Assembly: GCA_947464955.1 (NCBI GenBank)
Contig: CANHZI010000018.1
Location: forward strand, 1 to 39,938
DNA: 39,938 nucleotides
Source of the DNA: Oxalobacteraceae bacterium
GTDB taxonomy: Bacteria; Pseudomonadota; Gammaproteobacteria; Burkholderiales; Burkholderiaceae_D
Direction: 5' to 3'
The translations under genes were made by a program, and so were the position numbers. The notes beneath the pieces are model-generated. The model was not told where the DNA came from. It did not search any database and saw nothing but the letters and a program-made list of their open reading frames with translations. Of this stretch, positions 7,828-16,725 are shown piece after piece. Positions within the stretch are counted from its first letter, which is position 1; every line of letters starts with the position of its first letter.

Positions 7828-7869
7828 GCTGAAAGGAAGGCGCTGGAAGGAAGGCGCTGAAAGGAAGGC
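7828..7869 (+). repeat. Three tandem 14-bp units directly after the GNAT stop
   Basis: GCTGAAAGGAAGGC is present three times in tandem (7828-7841, 7842-7855, 7856-7869); only the middle copy differs, by A to G at one base. The word GAAGGCGCT just before the stop codon looks like a partial earlier unit, so the array may have grown out of the gene's 3' end. Purine-rich on the plus strand. No hairpin and no obvious terminator function. Confidence 0.85.
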
Positions 7870-7962
7870 AGCGTTAATTTTGGTGCGACTTTTGATGCAG
7901 CAATAGGCTGCCAAGTTAGCCATCTCAATTAATACATTTACTAATATATTTATAGTATACTT

Positions 7963-7976
7963 GACGACTAGTTGTC
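7963..7976. promoter_or_regulatory. Near-palindromic putative operator upstream of the kinase gene
   Basis: GACGACTAGTTGTC is symmetric at 12 of 14 bases around ACTAGT. It follows an AT-rich stretch (7931-7960) containing TATAGT and TATACT, either of which could be a -10. It lies about 95 bases before the kinase ATG, in the only sizeable spacer before the kinase/PLP-enzyme pair. The regulator is unknown. Confidence 0.3.
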
Positions 7977-8071
7977 GAATTTCATCCAACTTGGGAAAAT
8001 GCGATCAAGAATCCTGCTCAAAAAACTACTCCGCTCCATTCACCTGACGCACTGAAGTACAAAACCAATTC

Positions 8072-9130
8072 ATGTTGAATATCTCCGCTCACGACGCCCT
8101 CCATTTAGTCCAACAGCACTGGCAAATCACCGGGACGATTAGCGAACTCCCCTCTTATGCCGACCGTAATTTTAAGATTCGAACAGCAGTCGCCAGCTAC
8201 GTATTCAAAATCGCAAACCCGAATTGGTCTTATGCTGATCTCGATATTGAAAACGCCGCGTTACTGCATCTCGAGAAAACCTGCCCTGATCTAGCCTTAC
8301 CCAAGGTCTTGCTGAGCAAGCAGGGCTTACACATTATTCCATTGCATTTGGACTCCACAACGAGTGCCACCCATCTATGTCACATGCGTTTGCTCACTTT
8401 TGTCGAAGGCGAAGTGTATGCCGACGTTGCGAAAGACCCTGACATTAATCTCGTTCAACTTGAAAGCAGTTTAGGGATCGCGATTGGAAAACTCGATCGT
8501 GGACTACAAGATTTTTCTCACAGTGCGATGAATCGTTATGTCGATTGGAGCATCAGCAATCTGCCCGAGCTCGAAAACGAAATCGTGCATATTGAAGACG
8601 AACATTTACGCGCATTAGTCGAGCAGCATACGCGCTATTTTGCGCAGCATGAGGCCGAATGGAAACAGCGATTGCCAATGGCGGTCATTCATAACGATGC
8701 AAATGATTTCAATGTGATTGTTGCTCGTAACAGATTAGGGACGCAAGACCTCGAAACAAACAAGGTCGAGGTGAATGCGATTATCGATTTCGGTGATATG
8801 TGCCGTCACTTACGCGTGGTCGATTTGGCGATCACCATCGTCTACGCGCTTCAACATGCCGAAGTACCCGAGCGCATTCGAGAATGCATGCTGGCAATAC
8901 TACAAGGCTACCAATCGGTGCACCCGCTGAGTAAAGCAGAGTTAGAAGTTTTACCTGCCCTGATCTTGGCGCGCCTGAGTCAAAGCGTGCTGATGGCGAC
9001 ACGCGCTTATCGAAAAAATCCCGAAAACACCTATATCATGGTCTCGCAAACTGGCGTGCGCCGTTTGTTGAAACAGTTTGACACCATGGGGCAAGCCGCT
9101 TTGCAAGAATTAATCCTCAGCGTTCTTTGA
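8072..9130 (+). CDS. APH-family small-molecule kinase (hydroxylysine/ethanolamine kinase-like)
   Basis: A 352-residue aminoglycoside-phosphotransferase-fold kinase. K46 in YVFKIANP is the likely ATP lysine. The catalytic Brenner-type motif is [13 protein letters not shown], with D209 as base and N214. The metal aspartate is D239 in AIIDFGDM. The PLP enzyme that follows after 23 bases belongs to the phospholyase branch of class III aminotransferases. That pairing is the one known for hydroxylysine kinase with phosphohydroxylysine lyase, and for phosphoethanolamine lysis. I therefore infer that it phosphorylates an amino alcohol such as hydroxylysine or ethanolamine. Antibiotic resistance is unlikely. 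Confidence 0.8.
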   Translation: MLNISAHDALHLVQQHWQITGTISELPSYADRNFKIRTAVASYVFKIANPNWSYADLDIENAALLHLEKTCPDLALPKVLLSKQGLHIIPLHLDSTTSATHLCHMRLLTFVEGEVYADVAKDPDINLVQLESSLGIAIGKLDRGLQDFSHSAMNRYVDWSISNLPELENEIVHIEDEHLRALVEQHTRYFAQHEAEWKQRLPMAVIHNDANDFNVIVARNRLGTQDLETNKVEVNAIIDFGDMCRHLRVVDLAITIVYALQHAEVPERIRECMLAILQGYQSVHPLSKAELEVLPALILARLSQSVLMATRAYRKNPENTYIMVSQTGVRRLLKQFDTMGQAALQELILSVL

Positions 9131-9153
9131 CACTCACTTCCGCTCTCTGCATT

Positions 9154-10476
9154 ATGACAACTACCGCTCAAGCCATCCCTCAACGCAGCCCACAAGAAAT
9201 TATTGATCTGCGCCGTCGTCACTTGAATCCTAGTCTGAGCATATCCTATCGTGAGCCCATCAAAATGGTACGCGGTGAAGGTGCCTATTTATTTGACCAG
9301 AACGGCCAAGCCTATCTGGATATGGTGAATAACGTTTGTCATGTGGGGCACTGTCATCCCGCTGTGGTCGCGGCTGGACAAACACAAATGGCGCAGCTCA
9401 ACACCAATACGCGCTACCTACATGACAATATCGTCGAATATGCCAAGCGCCTGAGTGCGACCTTTCCGAATGAGCTATCGGTCGTGTTTTTAACGAATTC
9501 TGGAACTGAAGCCAACGACCTCGCTTTACGACTGGCAAAGACGTATTCGAAAGCCAACGACATCATTGTGGTCGACCATGCCTACCATGGCAATTCGCCG
9601 ACAATGATAGAACTTTCACCTTACAAGTTTGATGGTAAAGGTGGCCAAGGGCGTCCAGCTCATATCCAGGTTGCTGAAATCCCAGACGATTATCGCGGTC
9701 GCTTCCGTCGAGGTGATCCACTGGCGGGAAAAAAATATGCGGCAGACTTACATCGTGCAATTGGCGCGATTCACGCGAGAGGACAAGCGCCAGCAGCGTT
9801 TTTTTGCGAATCTATCCTCGGTTGCGGTGGTCAAGTTGTTCTACCGGAAGGCTATCTTTCGGAAGCCTATGCGATTGCCCGCGCCGCTGGTGCAGTGTGT
9901 ATTGCCGATGAGGTACAAGTTGGCTTCGGGCGTGCAGGCTCACATTTCTGGGCCTTTGAAAGCCAAGGCGTGGTACCAGACATCGTGACCATGGGCAAAC
10001 CCATTTGTAACGGTCATCCTATGGGGGCAGTCGTCACTCGACCTGAGATCGCCCAGGCTTTTATGAATGGCATGGAGTACTTCAACACTTTTGCTGGTAA
10101 TCCGGTGTCTTGCGCCATGGGGCTAGCAGTCTTGGATGTCATCGAGCAAGAAAGCTTACAGGCGAATGCGCAGGCTGTCGGCGACCTTGTTCTGCAAGGC
10201 TTACGCACACTGCAATCAGAATTCGACTTGATCGGCGATGTGCGTGGCATGGGATTGTTTATCGGCGTCGAAATGGTCAAAGACAGGGAAAAACTGACAC
10301 CTGCAACGGAAGAAGCCAATGTGGTGATTGAATACCTCAAAGCACATCACATCTTGCTATCGACCGATGGCCCTTACGACAATGTGCTCAAACTGAAACC
10401 ACCGATCGTGTTTAGCAAAGCCAATGCTGAGGAATTTTTACAGCGTCTACGGGAAGCCCTGCAAATGCTTCAATAA
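9154..10476 (+). CDS. Class III PLP enzyme, probable amino-alcohol-phosphate phospholyase
   Basis: A 440-residue class III aminotransferase-fold enzyme. Visible are the [10 protein letters not shown] block (60-69), SGTEAND (116-122), the DHAYHGNS segment, D252 in [11 protein letters not shown], and the PLP lysine K282 in [15 protein letters not shown]. The MGKPxxNGHP form and HVGHCHP are what I associate with the AGXT2L-type phospholyases, which split O-phosphoethanolamine or 5-phosphohydroxylysine into aldehyde, ammonia and phosphate. Omega-amino-acid transaminases usually have other residues here. ATG 9154 is preferred over a TTG at 9127 that overlaps the kinase stop. It is likely co-transcribed with the kinase. 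Its 3' end lies six bases from convergent dgkA. Confidence 0.8.
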   Translation: MTTTAQAIPQRSPQEIIDLRRRHLNPSLSISYREPIKMVRGEGAYLFDQNGQAYLDMVNNVCHVGHCHPAVVAAGQTQMAQLNTNTRYLHDNIVEYAKRLSATFPNELSVVFLTNSGTEANDLALRLAKTYSKANDIIVVDHAYHGNSPTMIELSPYKFDGKGGQGRPAHIQVAEIPDDYRGRFRRGDPLAGKKYAADLHRAIGAIHARGQAPAAFFCESILGCGGQVVLPEGYLSEAYAIARAAGAVCIADEVQVGFGRAGSHFWAFESQGVVPDIVTMGKPICNGHPMGAVVTRPEIAQAFMNGMEYFNTFAGNPVSCAMGLAVLDVIEQESLQANAQAVGDLVLQGLRTLQSEFDLIGDVRGMGLFIGVEMVKDREKLTPATEEANVVIEYLKAHHILLSTDGPYDNVLKLKPPIVFSKANAEEFLQRLREALQMLQ

Positions 10477-10482
10477 TCTGAT

Positions 10483-10893
10483 TTAACTGCAAAAGCGGTT
10501 GTACAAAACCACGGCCCAAGTGGCAACCGCGATCAAAAACGTCAGTAATACCGCCGCGCTACCAAAGTCTTTGGCATTTTTTGACAATGCGTGGCGCTCC
10601 AAAGAGACACGGTCGACTACCGCTTCGATCGCTGAATTCAAAAGTTCCACGACCAGCACTAAAACCAGAACAGCAATCATCATCAGTTTTTCTAAGGCTG
10701 GCACCGGTAAGAACAAGGCAATCGCTATTCCGATCACCACCAAAACCAACTCCTGCCGAAAAGCATGCTCTTGACGCCATGCGGCTCTTAAACCGTCTAT
10801 AGAATAAAAGAAAGCGGAGAAGATGCGTTTAAGACCGCTCTTGCTTTTAAACTCGCTGACGTTTTGATTATTCGGTAATTGCTGCTCACTCAT
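10483..10893 (-). CDS. dgkA: Diacylglycerol kinase (prokaryotic type)
   Basis: A 136-residue inner-membrane kinase that recycles diacylglycerol to phosphatidic acid. Three transmembrane helices are visible (about 48-64, 69-82, 112-131), with an amphipathic N-terminus containing FYSIDGLRAAWRQEHAFRQE. The catalytic signature VVELLNSAIEAVVDRV gives E83, N86 and E90. The N-terminal extension (about 20 residues) is longer than in E. coli. The start at 10893 is preceded by AAGGAA. It converges on the PLP-enzyme gene with a six-base gap, so antisense overlap of transcripts is likely. Confidence 0.95.
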   Translation of the reverse strand: MSEQQLPNNQNVSEFKSKSGLKRIFSAFFYSIDGLRAAWRQEHAFRQELVLVVIGIAIALFLPVPALEKLMMIAVLVLVLVVELLNSAIEAVVDRVSLERHALSKNAKDFGSAAVLLTFLIAVATWAVVLYNRFCS

Positions 10894-11100
10894 GTGAGAT
10901 TCCTTCAGAATAGAAATTAACTCGAGCGCATTCTAGCAGCTAAAGAAAACAATTCGATGACATAAGCCTTGCTTAATCGCAAGCAGGTATCGATAACGGT
11001 GATCTCAACAAAAATCCCCTCTCGATCCCAATTTATCAAAAAAACAATTCATGATAAAATTGGCACTATTCTTCTGATTTTAATAGGATGGCATCCGAAT

Positions 11101-11982
11101 ATGCGAAAACTAATCATTCTGACGATAGCCTTGGCTAGCTTTGGGTGCACAACGATTGTTAACAAGCCGATTTTCCCTGACACAATCGAGCTCACTAGCA
11201 AGCAGCAAACCTCCTTCAAGAACTATCAAGCAAGAACCGATTACAAAGCCTTTGCGGTTTCCGGGAACGAAAACTATTCTTTTTCTTCCAGCAAATACAA
11301 AGATGTCAATATGATGCAGTTTGTGTTGTCGAACTGTCAGAAAAAAGCGGCAAGTCCATGCCGACTCGTGAATCTGAATAATGAGGACTTTGCGCCAAAG
11401 TACGCACAGTTCAATAAGCAATCCGCTAGAGCTATTCAGAACATGCGCATCCAATCTGAAAAATATCGTTCAATCGAGAAGCAAAATTGGTGGATGCCAA
11501 CAACGAATGAGCTCAGAACCCTCAATGAAGGAGTTCATTTTCCTACACCCATGGAGTTGGATGGTATCAAAACGATAGACACACCAAGTTTGGTTGAAGC
11601 AATCAAAGCAGACAATATGCTGGTGATCGATGCCATTGGATTCGCGAATGACAGAGCCCCAAGCTTACCGAACGCATATGTTTTCGATTGGATTGGAATC
11701 GAGTATGGCAAGGATAGTAAAGAGCATGCTATGGATGGAATCGCACTTCAGAATCTCAGTACCCTCATGAGTAGTATCGCGCCGGAAAAAACAAAACCAA
11801 TTACTGTGTACTGTTCGTCTCCGGAATGCTGGCTCAGCGTCAATGCGGCACTCCGATTAAAGTCCTTGGGTTACCTCAATGTACATTGGTACCGCGGCGG
11901 TTTGTTGGCATGGGCAAGTGCTGGTTTGCCAACAGTTGACTATGTCCCTTTTGCGACAATTTGGGGGAGAGCCCAGCAATGA
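11101..11982 (+). CDS. Rhodanese-like putative lipoprotein with CxxxxCW loop
   Basis: A 293-residue exported protein. The N-terminus MRKLIILTIALASFGC looks like a lipoprotein signal with C16, though Phe at -2 is unusual. The middle (residues about 20-150) is not recognised. The C-terminal third is rhodanese-like: TPSLVEAIKADNMLVIDAIG, then the active loop VYCSSPECW (C238), then NVHWYRGGLLAWASAGLPTV. The CSSPECW loop resembles the CXXCW rhodanese-like proteins linked with PQQ-dependent catabolism, but no PQQ genes are near. ATG 11101 is chosen because the signal peptide starts there; the frame stays open upstream to 10969. No obvious operon partners. Confidence 0.7.
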   Translation: MRKLIILTIALASFGCTTIVNKPIFPDTIELTSKQQTSFKNYQARTDYKAFAVSGNENYSFSSSKYKDVNMMQFVLSNCQKKAASPCRLVNLNNEDFAPKYAQFNKQSARAIQNMRIQSEKYRSIEKQNWWMPTTNELRTLNEGVHFPTPMELDGIKTIDTPSLVEAIKADNMLVIDAIGFANDRAPSLPNAYVFDWIGIEYGKDSKEHAMDGIALQNLSTLMSSIAPEKTKPITVYCSSPECWLSVNAALRLKSLGYLNVHWYRGGLLAWASAGLPTVDYVPFATIWGRAQQ

Positions 11983-12089
11983 TAGGATTCTGTTGCTATG
12001 CAACGCTATATATTTTGAAAGTATCGTGAATTAGTCTAAGCTCTAGCTAGTGCCCAAGAAATTGAACGGGTCTCCATGGGAGCTCCAAG

Positions 12090-14027
12090 ATGAAAAACCG
12101 CCTAGAGCGTCTTGAAGCCGTGCAAGCGATGGTGTTAGAGATCGGTCGACTTTCCTCGCATACCTCAGACATTCGCGAATTTATCCAAGCGATTCACCTC
12201 GCACTATCTCGCATCATGTATGCGGCGAATTTCTATATTGCCCTCTACGACCGCGACGAAAACGCGGTCCGCTTCGCCTATTTTGTGGATGAAGTAGATG
12301 ACGCCCCCGATCCAGAAGAAAAATTCAGGCTTGACGAGTCAGGCTACTCGTTCACCAAATGGGTCATCCTGAATAAAAAAGAAATGATCGTCACGGCGGA
12401 AGAAGATGAGCAACTGACTTCTTTGCCAGAGCTGAAAGGCGTCACTGGAACACGCTCTGAACATTGGATGGGTTACCCCCTGCTCGATCATCAAAAAGAT
12501 TGCCTAGGTGCGATGGTGATCCAAAGCTACGATCAGCGCTATCTCTACACCGATGAAGACCAAGCGCTGTTCCAACTGATCGCAGGCCATGTCTCCAACG
12601 CACTACAACAATTCCAGAGCGTCGATAGGCTTGAAAAAGCGGTCTCGGAACGCACTGCACTCCTAAAGTATGAAATTAGCGAACGCCGGCGTTCCGAGCA
12701 AATTCAAAAAGCACTCTACTCTATCGCTGAATTATCATTTTCCGTAGCGGATGCAGACGAGTTATATGGCAATATCCACGCCATCGTCGATAGCCTCATC
12801 ACTGCGAAGAATTTCATGGTAGCGCTCTATCATCAAGAAACTGAAGAAATCAGTGTCCAATACTTCATTGATGAAAAAGACGAACTACCTGCCATGCATC
12901 GTTTTCCTCTCGGCATGGGTATGACTTCATTTGTCATTCATAGTGGCAAAGCTCAATTGATTGATCAAGCTAGGCTACAAAAATTAATCGCCAGAGGAGA
13001 CATCAAACAAGTCCTAGGCGGCGCCGATACGCAAAGTTGGATAGGCGTACCGATCATCATTAACGAACAGATTTATGGCGTTATTATCGTGCAAAGCTAT
13101 GATGCGCGAAATAAGTATTCCGAAAACGATATGGAACTCTTAGTTTATGTCGCAAGCCATATCGCAGTCGCCATTGATAGACTCAATTCTGAACGCAATC
13201 TATGGCAAACCAAAGCAGACCTTGAACAACAAAATAATGCGCTCAACAGCGCCTTACTAGCCTTGCGCGAGGCTCAGACCGAATTAGTCCGCAAAGAAAA
13301 AATGGCTTCCCTCGGTGGTTTAGTTGCTGGCGTTGCCCATGAAATTAACACACCTCTTGGTATCTGCGTCACCGCCACCACACACTTGATCGAGGAGGTA
13401 AGACTTACGCGGCGCGATATCGAAGCAAACAAATTTGACGTGGGGCAGCGCGATCAATTTCTTGATGTTCTCGATCAGTCCCTGCGCATTCTCAACGCGA
13501 ACACAAAACGGGCCGCATCGTTGGTACGCAGTTTCAAACAGGTGGCAGTCGATCAAACTTCCGACGATAAACGCGAGTTCTTGCTCGCTTCGTATCTCAA
13601 CGAAATCATGGTTTCGCTGCAGCCAAAGCTCAAAGGTAAGCAGATTCAGATCCATATCGATTGCCCCGAACAGCTCAAAATCAATAGCCATCCAGGTGCT
13701 CTTTCGCAAATCGTCACCAATTTTGTGGTCAATTCTCTCAACCATGGCTTTGAGCAAAAACAGGAAGGAGAAATTCATATTCGCATGAATTTAACTGGAT
13801 CAGAACTCTGGTTTGAATACGCCGACAATGGTCGCGGTATGGAACAGGACGAACTCGAAAAATTATTCGACCCTTTCTACACAACGAAGCGCGGGCAAGG
13901 TGGTAGCGGACTGGGTGCTCATATTGTCTACAACCTCGTGACGGGGCTACTCAATGGCAGCATTAAAGCAACGAGCCAACCTGGGCAAGGATTGCTCTAT
14001 CAAATTCGGATACCAATCGCCGTATAG
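12090..14027 (+). CDS. Sensor histidine kinase with two GAF domains
   Basis: A 645-residue soluble kinase with no transmembrane segment. Order: GAF 1 (about 20-175; FYIALYDRDENAVRFAYFVD, WMGYPLL, GAMVIQSY), a short helix, GAF 2 (about 205-370; FMVALYHQETEEISVQYFID, SWIGVPI, GVIIVQSY), a coiled-coil linker, HisKA with phospho-acceptor H417 in GVAHEINTPLG, and HATPase_c with YADNGRGM and GGSGLGAHIVYN. The two GAFs are clearly related to each other, suggesting duplication. There is no receiver domain. It converges with the REC/HD-GYP gene 11 bases away; that protein is a natural but unproven partner. Confidence 0.92.
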   Translation: MKNRLERLEAVQAMVLEIGRLSSHTSDIREFIQAIHLALSRIMYAANFYIALYDRDENAVRFAYFVDEVDDAPDPEEKFRLDESGYSFTKWVILNKKEMIVTAEEDEQLTSLPELKGVTGTRSEHWMGYPLLDHQKDCLGAMVIQSYDQRYLYTDEDQALFQLIAGHVSNALQQFQSVDRLEKAVSERTALLKYEISERRRSEQIQKALYSIAELSFSVADADELYGNIHAIVDSLITAKNFMVALYHQETEEISVQYFIDEKDELPAMHRFPLGMGMTSFVIHSGKAQLIDQARLQKLIARGDIKQVLGGADTQSWIGVPIIINEQIYGVIIVQSYDARNKYSENDMELLVYVASHIAVAIDRLNSERNLWQTKADLEQQNNALNSALLALREAQTELVRKEKMASLGGLVAGVAHEINTPLGICVTATTHLIEEVRLTRRDIEANKFDVGQRDQFLDVLDQSLRILNANTKRAASLVRSFKQVAVDQTSDDKREFLLASYLNEIMVSLQPKLKGKQIQIHIDCPEQLKINSHPGALSQIVTNFVVNSLNHGFEQKQEGEIHIRMNLTGSELWFEYADNGRGMEQDELEKLFDPFYTTKRGQGGSGLGAHIVYNLVTGLLNGSIKATSQPGQGLLYQIRIPIAV

Positions 14028-14038
14028 TCATTACAGGA

Positions 14039-15556
14039 TTAATCTGGGAAGCGCTCGTTGATCTCCACTGCGCGATCGACGTTTTGCACTAATAGTTCAA
14101 CAAACTTAGGGTCAAGATGAGAACCGCTGACGTTCTTTAGATGGGCAACCACTTCATCGATTGGCCAAGCAGGTTTATAGCAGCGGCTATGCATCAAAGC
14201 ATCGAAGACATCGGCCACTGCGACGATGCGCGCGTAGATATGTATTTCCTCACCCGCTAACCCTTGGGGATAACCACTACCATCGTATTTTTCATGATGT
14301 TGATGCGCGATGATGGAGGCTGCTTTTAGAATGGGTCGGTGTGATCCATGCAAAATCGACATCCCTACTTGCGGATGCAAACGCATAATGTCCCATTCGC
14401 CCGCATCGAGCTTACCTGGCTTGAGCAAGACGGAATCCGGCGTCGCTATCTTGCCAATATCGTGCATGGGTGCCGCCTGCTTCAGCACTGCAGCTTCATC
14501 TGCATCCATACCTGATGCGATGGCCAGCAAATGACAAACTTCGGCCATACGCCGCACGTGATTGCCTGCCTCCGGCGAACGTGATTCAACAACGTCACCG
14601 AGACGCATGATGAGCTCACCTTGTGTATCACTGATCTCTTGATTAAGCAGAATATTATCGAATGCAATCGCCACCCCTGACGAAAAGACTTCGAGCAATT
14701 TTGAATCAATCTCGTTCACTTTTTCAACACCCTGCAACACAAGTAAAGATGCCTTCCCACTTTGATTCGGGAAGTAGCCAACGTAAGTATCGCCATACAA
14801 ACGAGAGATACGATTGACCGTCGCTTCATTTAAGTGCTGCAACAGATCCGTACTGAACAGTTGATGATCGTCGTCAAAATTTCCGATTTTCGCCAAGACC
14901 TCATAACGATTTTCACCCGAGACACCACTGGCACCACGTAGGCGTAACAACATACTTTTCTCTAGATGCAATAAGGCAACGACTTGTTGTAACAAGCCAT
15001 TGGCAAAATCATGCATGTTGCGTTGTTGATAGATGTGCGCAGAAGCTTCAATGACTCTTTCCAAACCCTCACGATAGGTCACCTGAAAACGTCTCGCCTC
15101 TTCCACTGTAAAAATATCGCGATAAGCACGCAAAGCGGCGAAGGTCGTGGTGAATAATTTAGTGCGATCGAGTTCGGTTTTTTCTTTGTAATCGTTGATA
15201 TCGTAATCAACGATGACACTTTCTTCTGGGGCTTGGCCAGGCTGACCAGTTCGGAGAACGATGCGGGTAAATTGATTTTTCAAGTCTTGACGCATCCAAC
15301 GCGCTACTTCTAAGCCAGCATCTTCGGTTTCCATCACGACGTCCAAAAAGACTAAGGCGATGTCTGGCTCACGACGCAAGATTTCTTTCGCTTCTGGGCC
15401 ACTATAGGCATCAAAAAACTGCAAGCGACGACCATCAAGTTCAAAGCGATGCAAAGTCAGTTTGGTGACGTCATGAATATCAGGTTCATCATCCACCAAG
15501 AGAATTTTCCATGGTGAAGTGCGAAATGAAGTCGACATCACAGCAGCATTAGTCAT
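14039..15556 (-). CDS. Response regulator with DUF3369 and HD-GYP domains
   Basis: A 505-residue protein, probably a c-di-GMP phosphodiesterase under two-component control. REC (about 15-140): D22/D23 in LLVDDEPDIHD, phospho-acceptor D72 in LVFLDVVME, K124 region in NDYKEKTEL. DUF3369, a GAF-like sensor, spans about 150-320. The HD-GYP domain (about 325-500) has HDIGKIATPDSVLLKPGKL, IIAHQHHEKYDGSGYPQGL and ARIVAVADVFDAL, with both the HD and GYP motifs intact. The start at 15556 (MTNAAVMS) has GGGAAG upstream; a longer reading to 15613 is less likely. It is encoded tail to tail with the double-GAF kinase. Confidence 0.92.
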   Translation of the reverse strand: MTNAAVMSTSFRTSPWKILLVDDEPDIHDVTKLTLHRFELDGRRLQFFDAYSGPEAKEILRREPDIALVFLDVVMETEDAGLEVARWMRQDLKNQFTRIVLRTGQPGQAPEESVIVDYDINDYKEKTELDRTKLFTTTFAALRAYRDIFTVEEARRFQVTYREGLERVIEASAHIYQQRNMHDFANGLLQQVVALLHLEKSMLLRLRGASGVSGENRYEVLAKIGNFDDDHQLFSTDLLQHLNEATVNRISRLYGDTYVGYFPNQSGKASLLVLQGVEKVNEIDSKLLEVFSSGVAIAFDNILLNQEISDTQGELIMRLGDVVESRSPEAGNHVRRMAEVCHLLAIASGMDADEAAVLKQAAPMHDIGKIATPDSVLLKPGKLDAGEWDIMRLHPQVGMSILHGSHRPILKAASIIAHQHHEKYDGSGYPQGLAGEEIHIYARIVAVADVFDALMHSRCYKPAWPIDEVVAHLKNVSGSHLDPKFVELLVQNVDRAVEINERFPD

Positions 15557-15868
15557 AGCGCACACTTCCCTAATTCTCAAAGAGTAAGGCAAAAGCAAAC
15601 TGAAAACCTGCAAACCAACAAGCGAATCTCTTACATATTACACTCAAGCAATGATTCTAGGTTGAAATCTTCACGAAAAGCAAATACACAATAAATTTAC
15701 CGTATTTTCGCCACACTTATCGCCATATTCACAATTCTTACTGAAAAACGGGGATCCCATTTCTTTACAGCATGCACAAATTTGTAGCGACTAGAGTCGA
15801 AATCCTAGGCAATTGATTTCACAATGTGGTATAACATGACTTAATTATTGCATTGCACCATCCACATC
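15557..15868. promoter_or_regulatory. Divergent intergenic region with extended -10 for the IclR gene
   Basis: This 312-base AT-rich stretch separates the HD-GYP gene (-) from the IclR-type regulator (+). The best promoter element is TGTGG-TATAAC at 15825-15835, an extended -10 (TGN before the hexamer) pointing toward the regulator, about 34 bases before its ATG. I see no good -35 and no strong dyad. The part near 15600-15700 should hold the HD-GYP promoter, but I cannot name its hexamers. No gene is apparent. Confidence 0.4.
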
Positions 15869-16654
15869 ATGAAAAATGACGCTCCAGTAAATGATAAAAC
15901 CTCGATTCAAGTGATCGAGCGCATGGTTTCCTTGTTAGATGCACTTTCTCGTTATCAAGATCCTGTCAGCCTCAAAGAATTGGCGAGCGTGACCGGCCTA
16001 CATCCTTCCACTACTCATCGCATTTTGAATGATCTCGTCATCACGCGATTTGTCGACCGTGCCGATACTGGCACTTATCGACTAGGCATGCGTTTGCTTG
16101 AACTCGGCAACATCGTCAAGAGCCGCCTTGATGTGCGCGAAGCGGCACTCGAATTCATGCGTAACTTGCACCGCATTACCAATCAAACGATTAACCTATC
16201 CGTGCGTCAAGGCGATGAGATCGTCTACATTGACCGCGCGTTTTCAGAACGCTCAGGGATGCAAGTGGTGCGAGCGATTGGTGGCCGTGCACCTTTGCAT
16301 CTGACATCGACCGGAAAACTCTTTCTTTCTATCGACGAACCCAAGGTACTACGTGCTTATATCACTCGCACTGGCCTTGCCGGACACAATAAAAATTCGA
16401 TTACGGATGTCGCCAAACTTGAACGTGAACTCGCCTCCGTACGTGCAAATGGCTACGCACGAGACAATGAGGAATTGGAACTCGGTGTACGTTGTATGGC
16501 AGCCGGCATCCACGACGACACGGGAAAAATGATTGCGGGGCTTTCAATTTCAGCGCCTGCAGATCGGCTGCAAGAGGCATGGCTGAGTGATCTCATGAGC
16601 ACCGCTGCACAAATTTCTGCGGCCTTGGGTTATGTCCCAAGAATCGCAAAATAA
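15869..16654 (+). CDS. IclR family transcriptional regulator
   Basis: A 261-residue regulator from ATG 15869. The N-terminal winged helix-turn-helix (about 10-75) shows SIQVIERMVSLLDALSRYQD, SLKELASVTGLHPSTTHRIL and FVDRADTGTYRLG. The C-terminal effector domain shows LHLTSTGKLFLS, RANGYARDNEELELGVRCMA and AGLSISAPADRL, which are typical IclR motifs. Its effector is unknown. No catabolic operon adjoins it: the HD-GYP gene is divergent and signal peptidase convergent. It may regulate a distant locus or itself. The transcript ends at a strong hairpin 23 bases after the stop. Confidence 0.92.
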   Translation: MKNDAPVNDKTSIQVIERMVSLLDALSRYQDPVSLKELASVTGLHPSTTHRILNDLVITRFVDRADTGTYRLGMRLLELGNIVKSRLDVREAALEFMRNLHRITNQTINLSVRQGDEIVYIDRAFSERSGMQVVRAIGGRAPLHLTSTGKLFLSIDEPKVLRAYITRTGLAGHNKNSITDVAKLERELASVRANGYARDNEELELGVRCMAAGIHDDTGKMIAGLSISAPADRLQEAWLSDLMSTAAQISAALGYVPRIAK

Positions 16655-16671
16655 ACATTCACGATACCAAT

Positions 16672-16710
16672 AAAAAAGGCTGTCAGGTTCAAAATCTGAC
16701 AGCCTTTTTA
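16672..16710. terminator. Bidirectional Rho-independent terminator
   Basis: A 9-bp perfect stem, GGCTGTCAG (16678-16686) with CTGACAGCC (16696-16704) and a 9-base loop, is flanked by A6 on the left and T5 on the right. It can stop the IclR-gene transcript from the left and the signal peptidase transcript from the right. Confidence 0.92.
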
Positions 16711-16725
16711 TTTCAGAAAAACGAT

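Noticed and set aside
8072-9130. Aminoglycoside resistance gene
   Set aside because: It has the APH fold motifs, but the neighbouring phospholyase-type PLP enzyme and general sequence point to metabolic kinase function.
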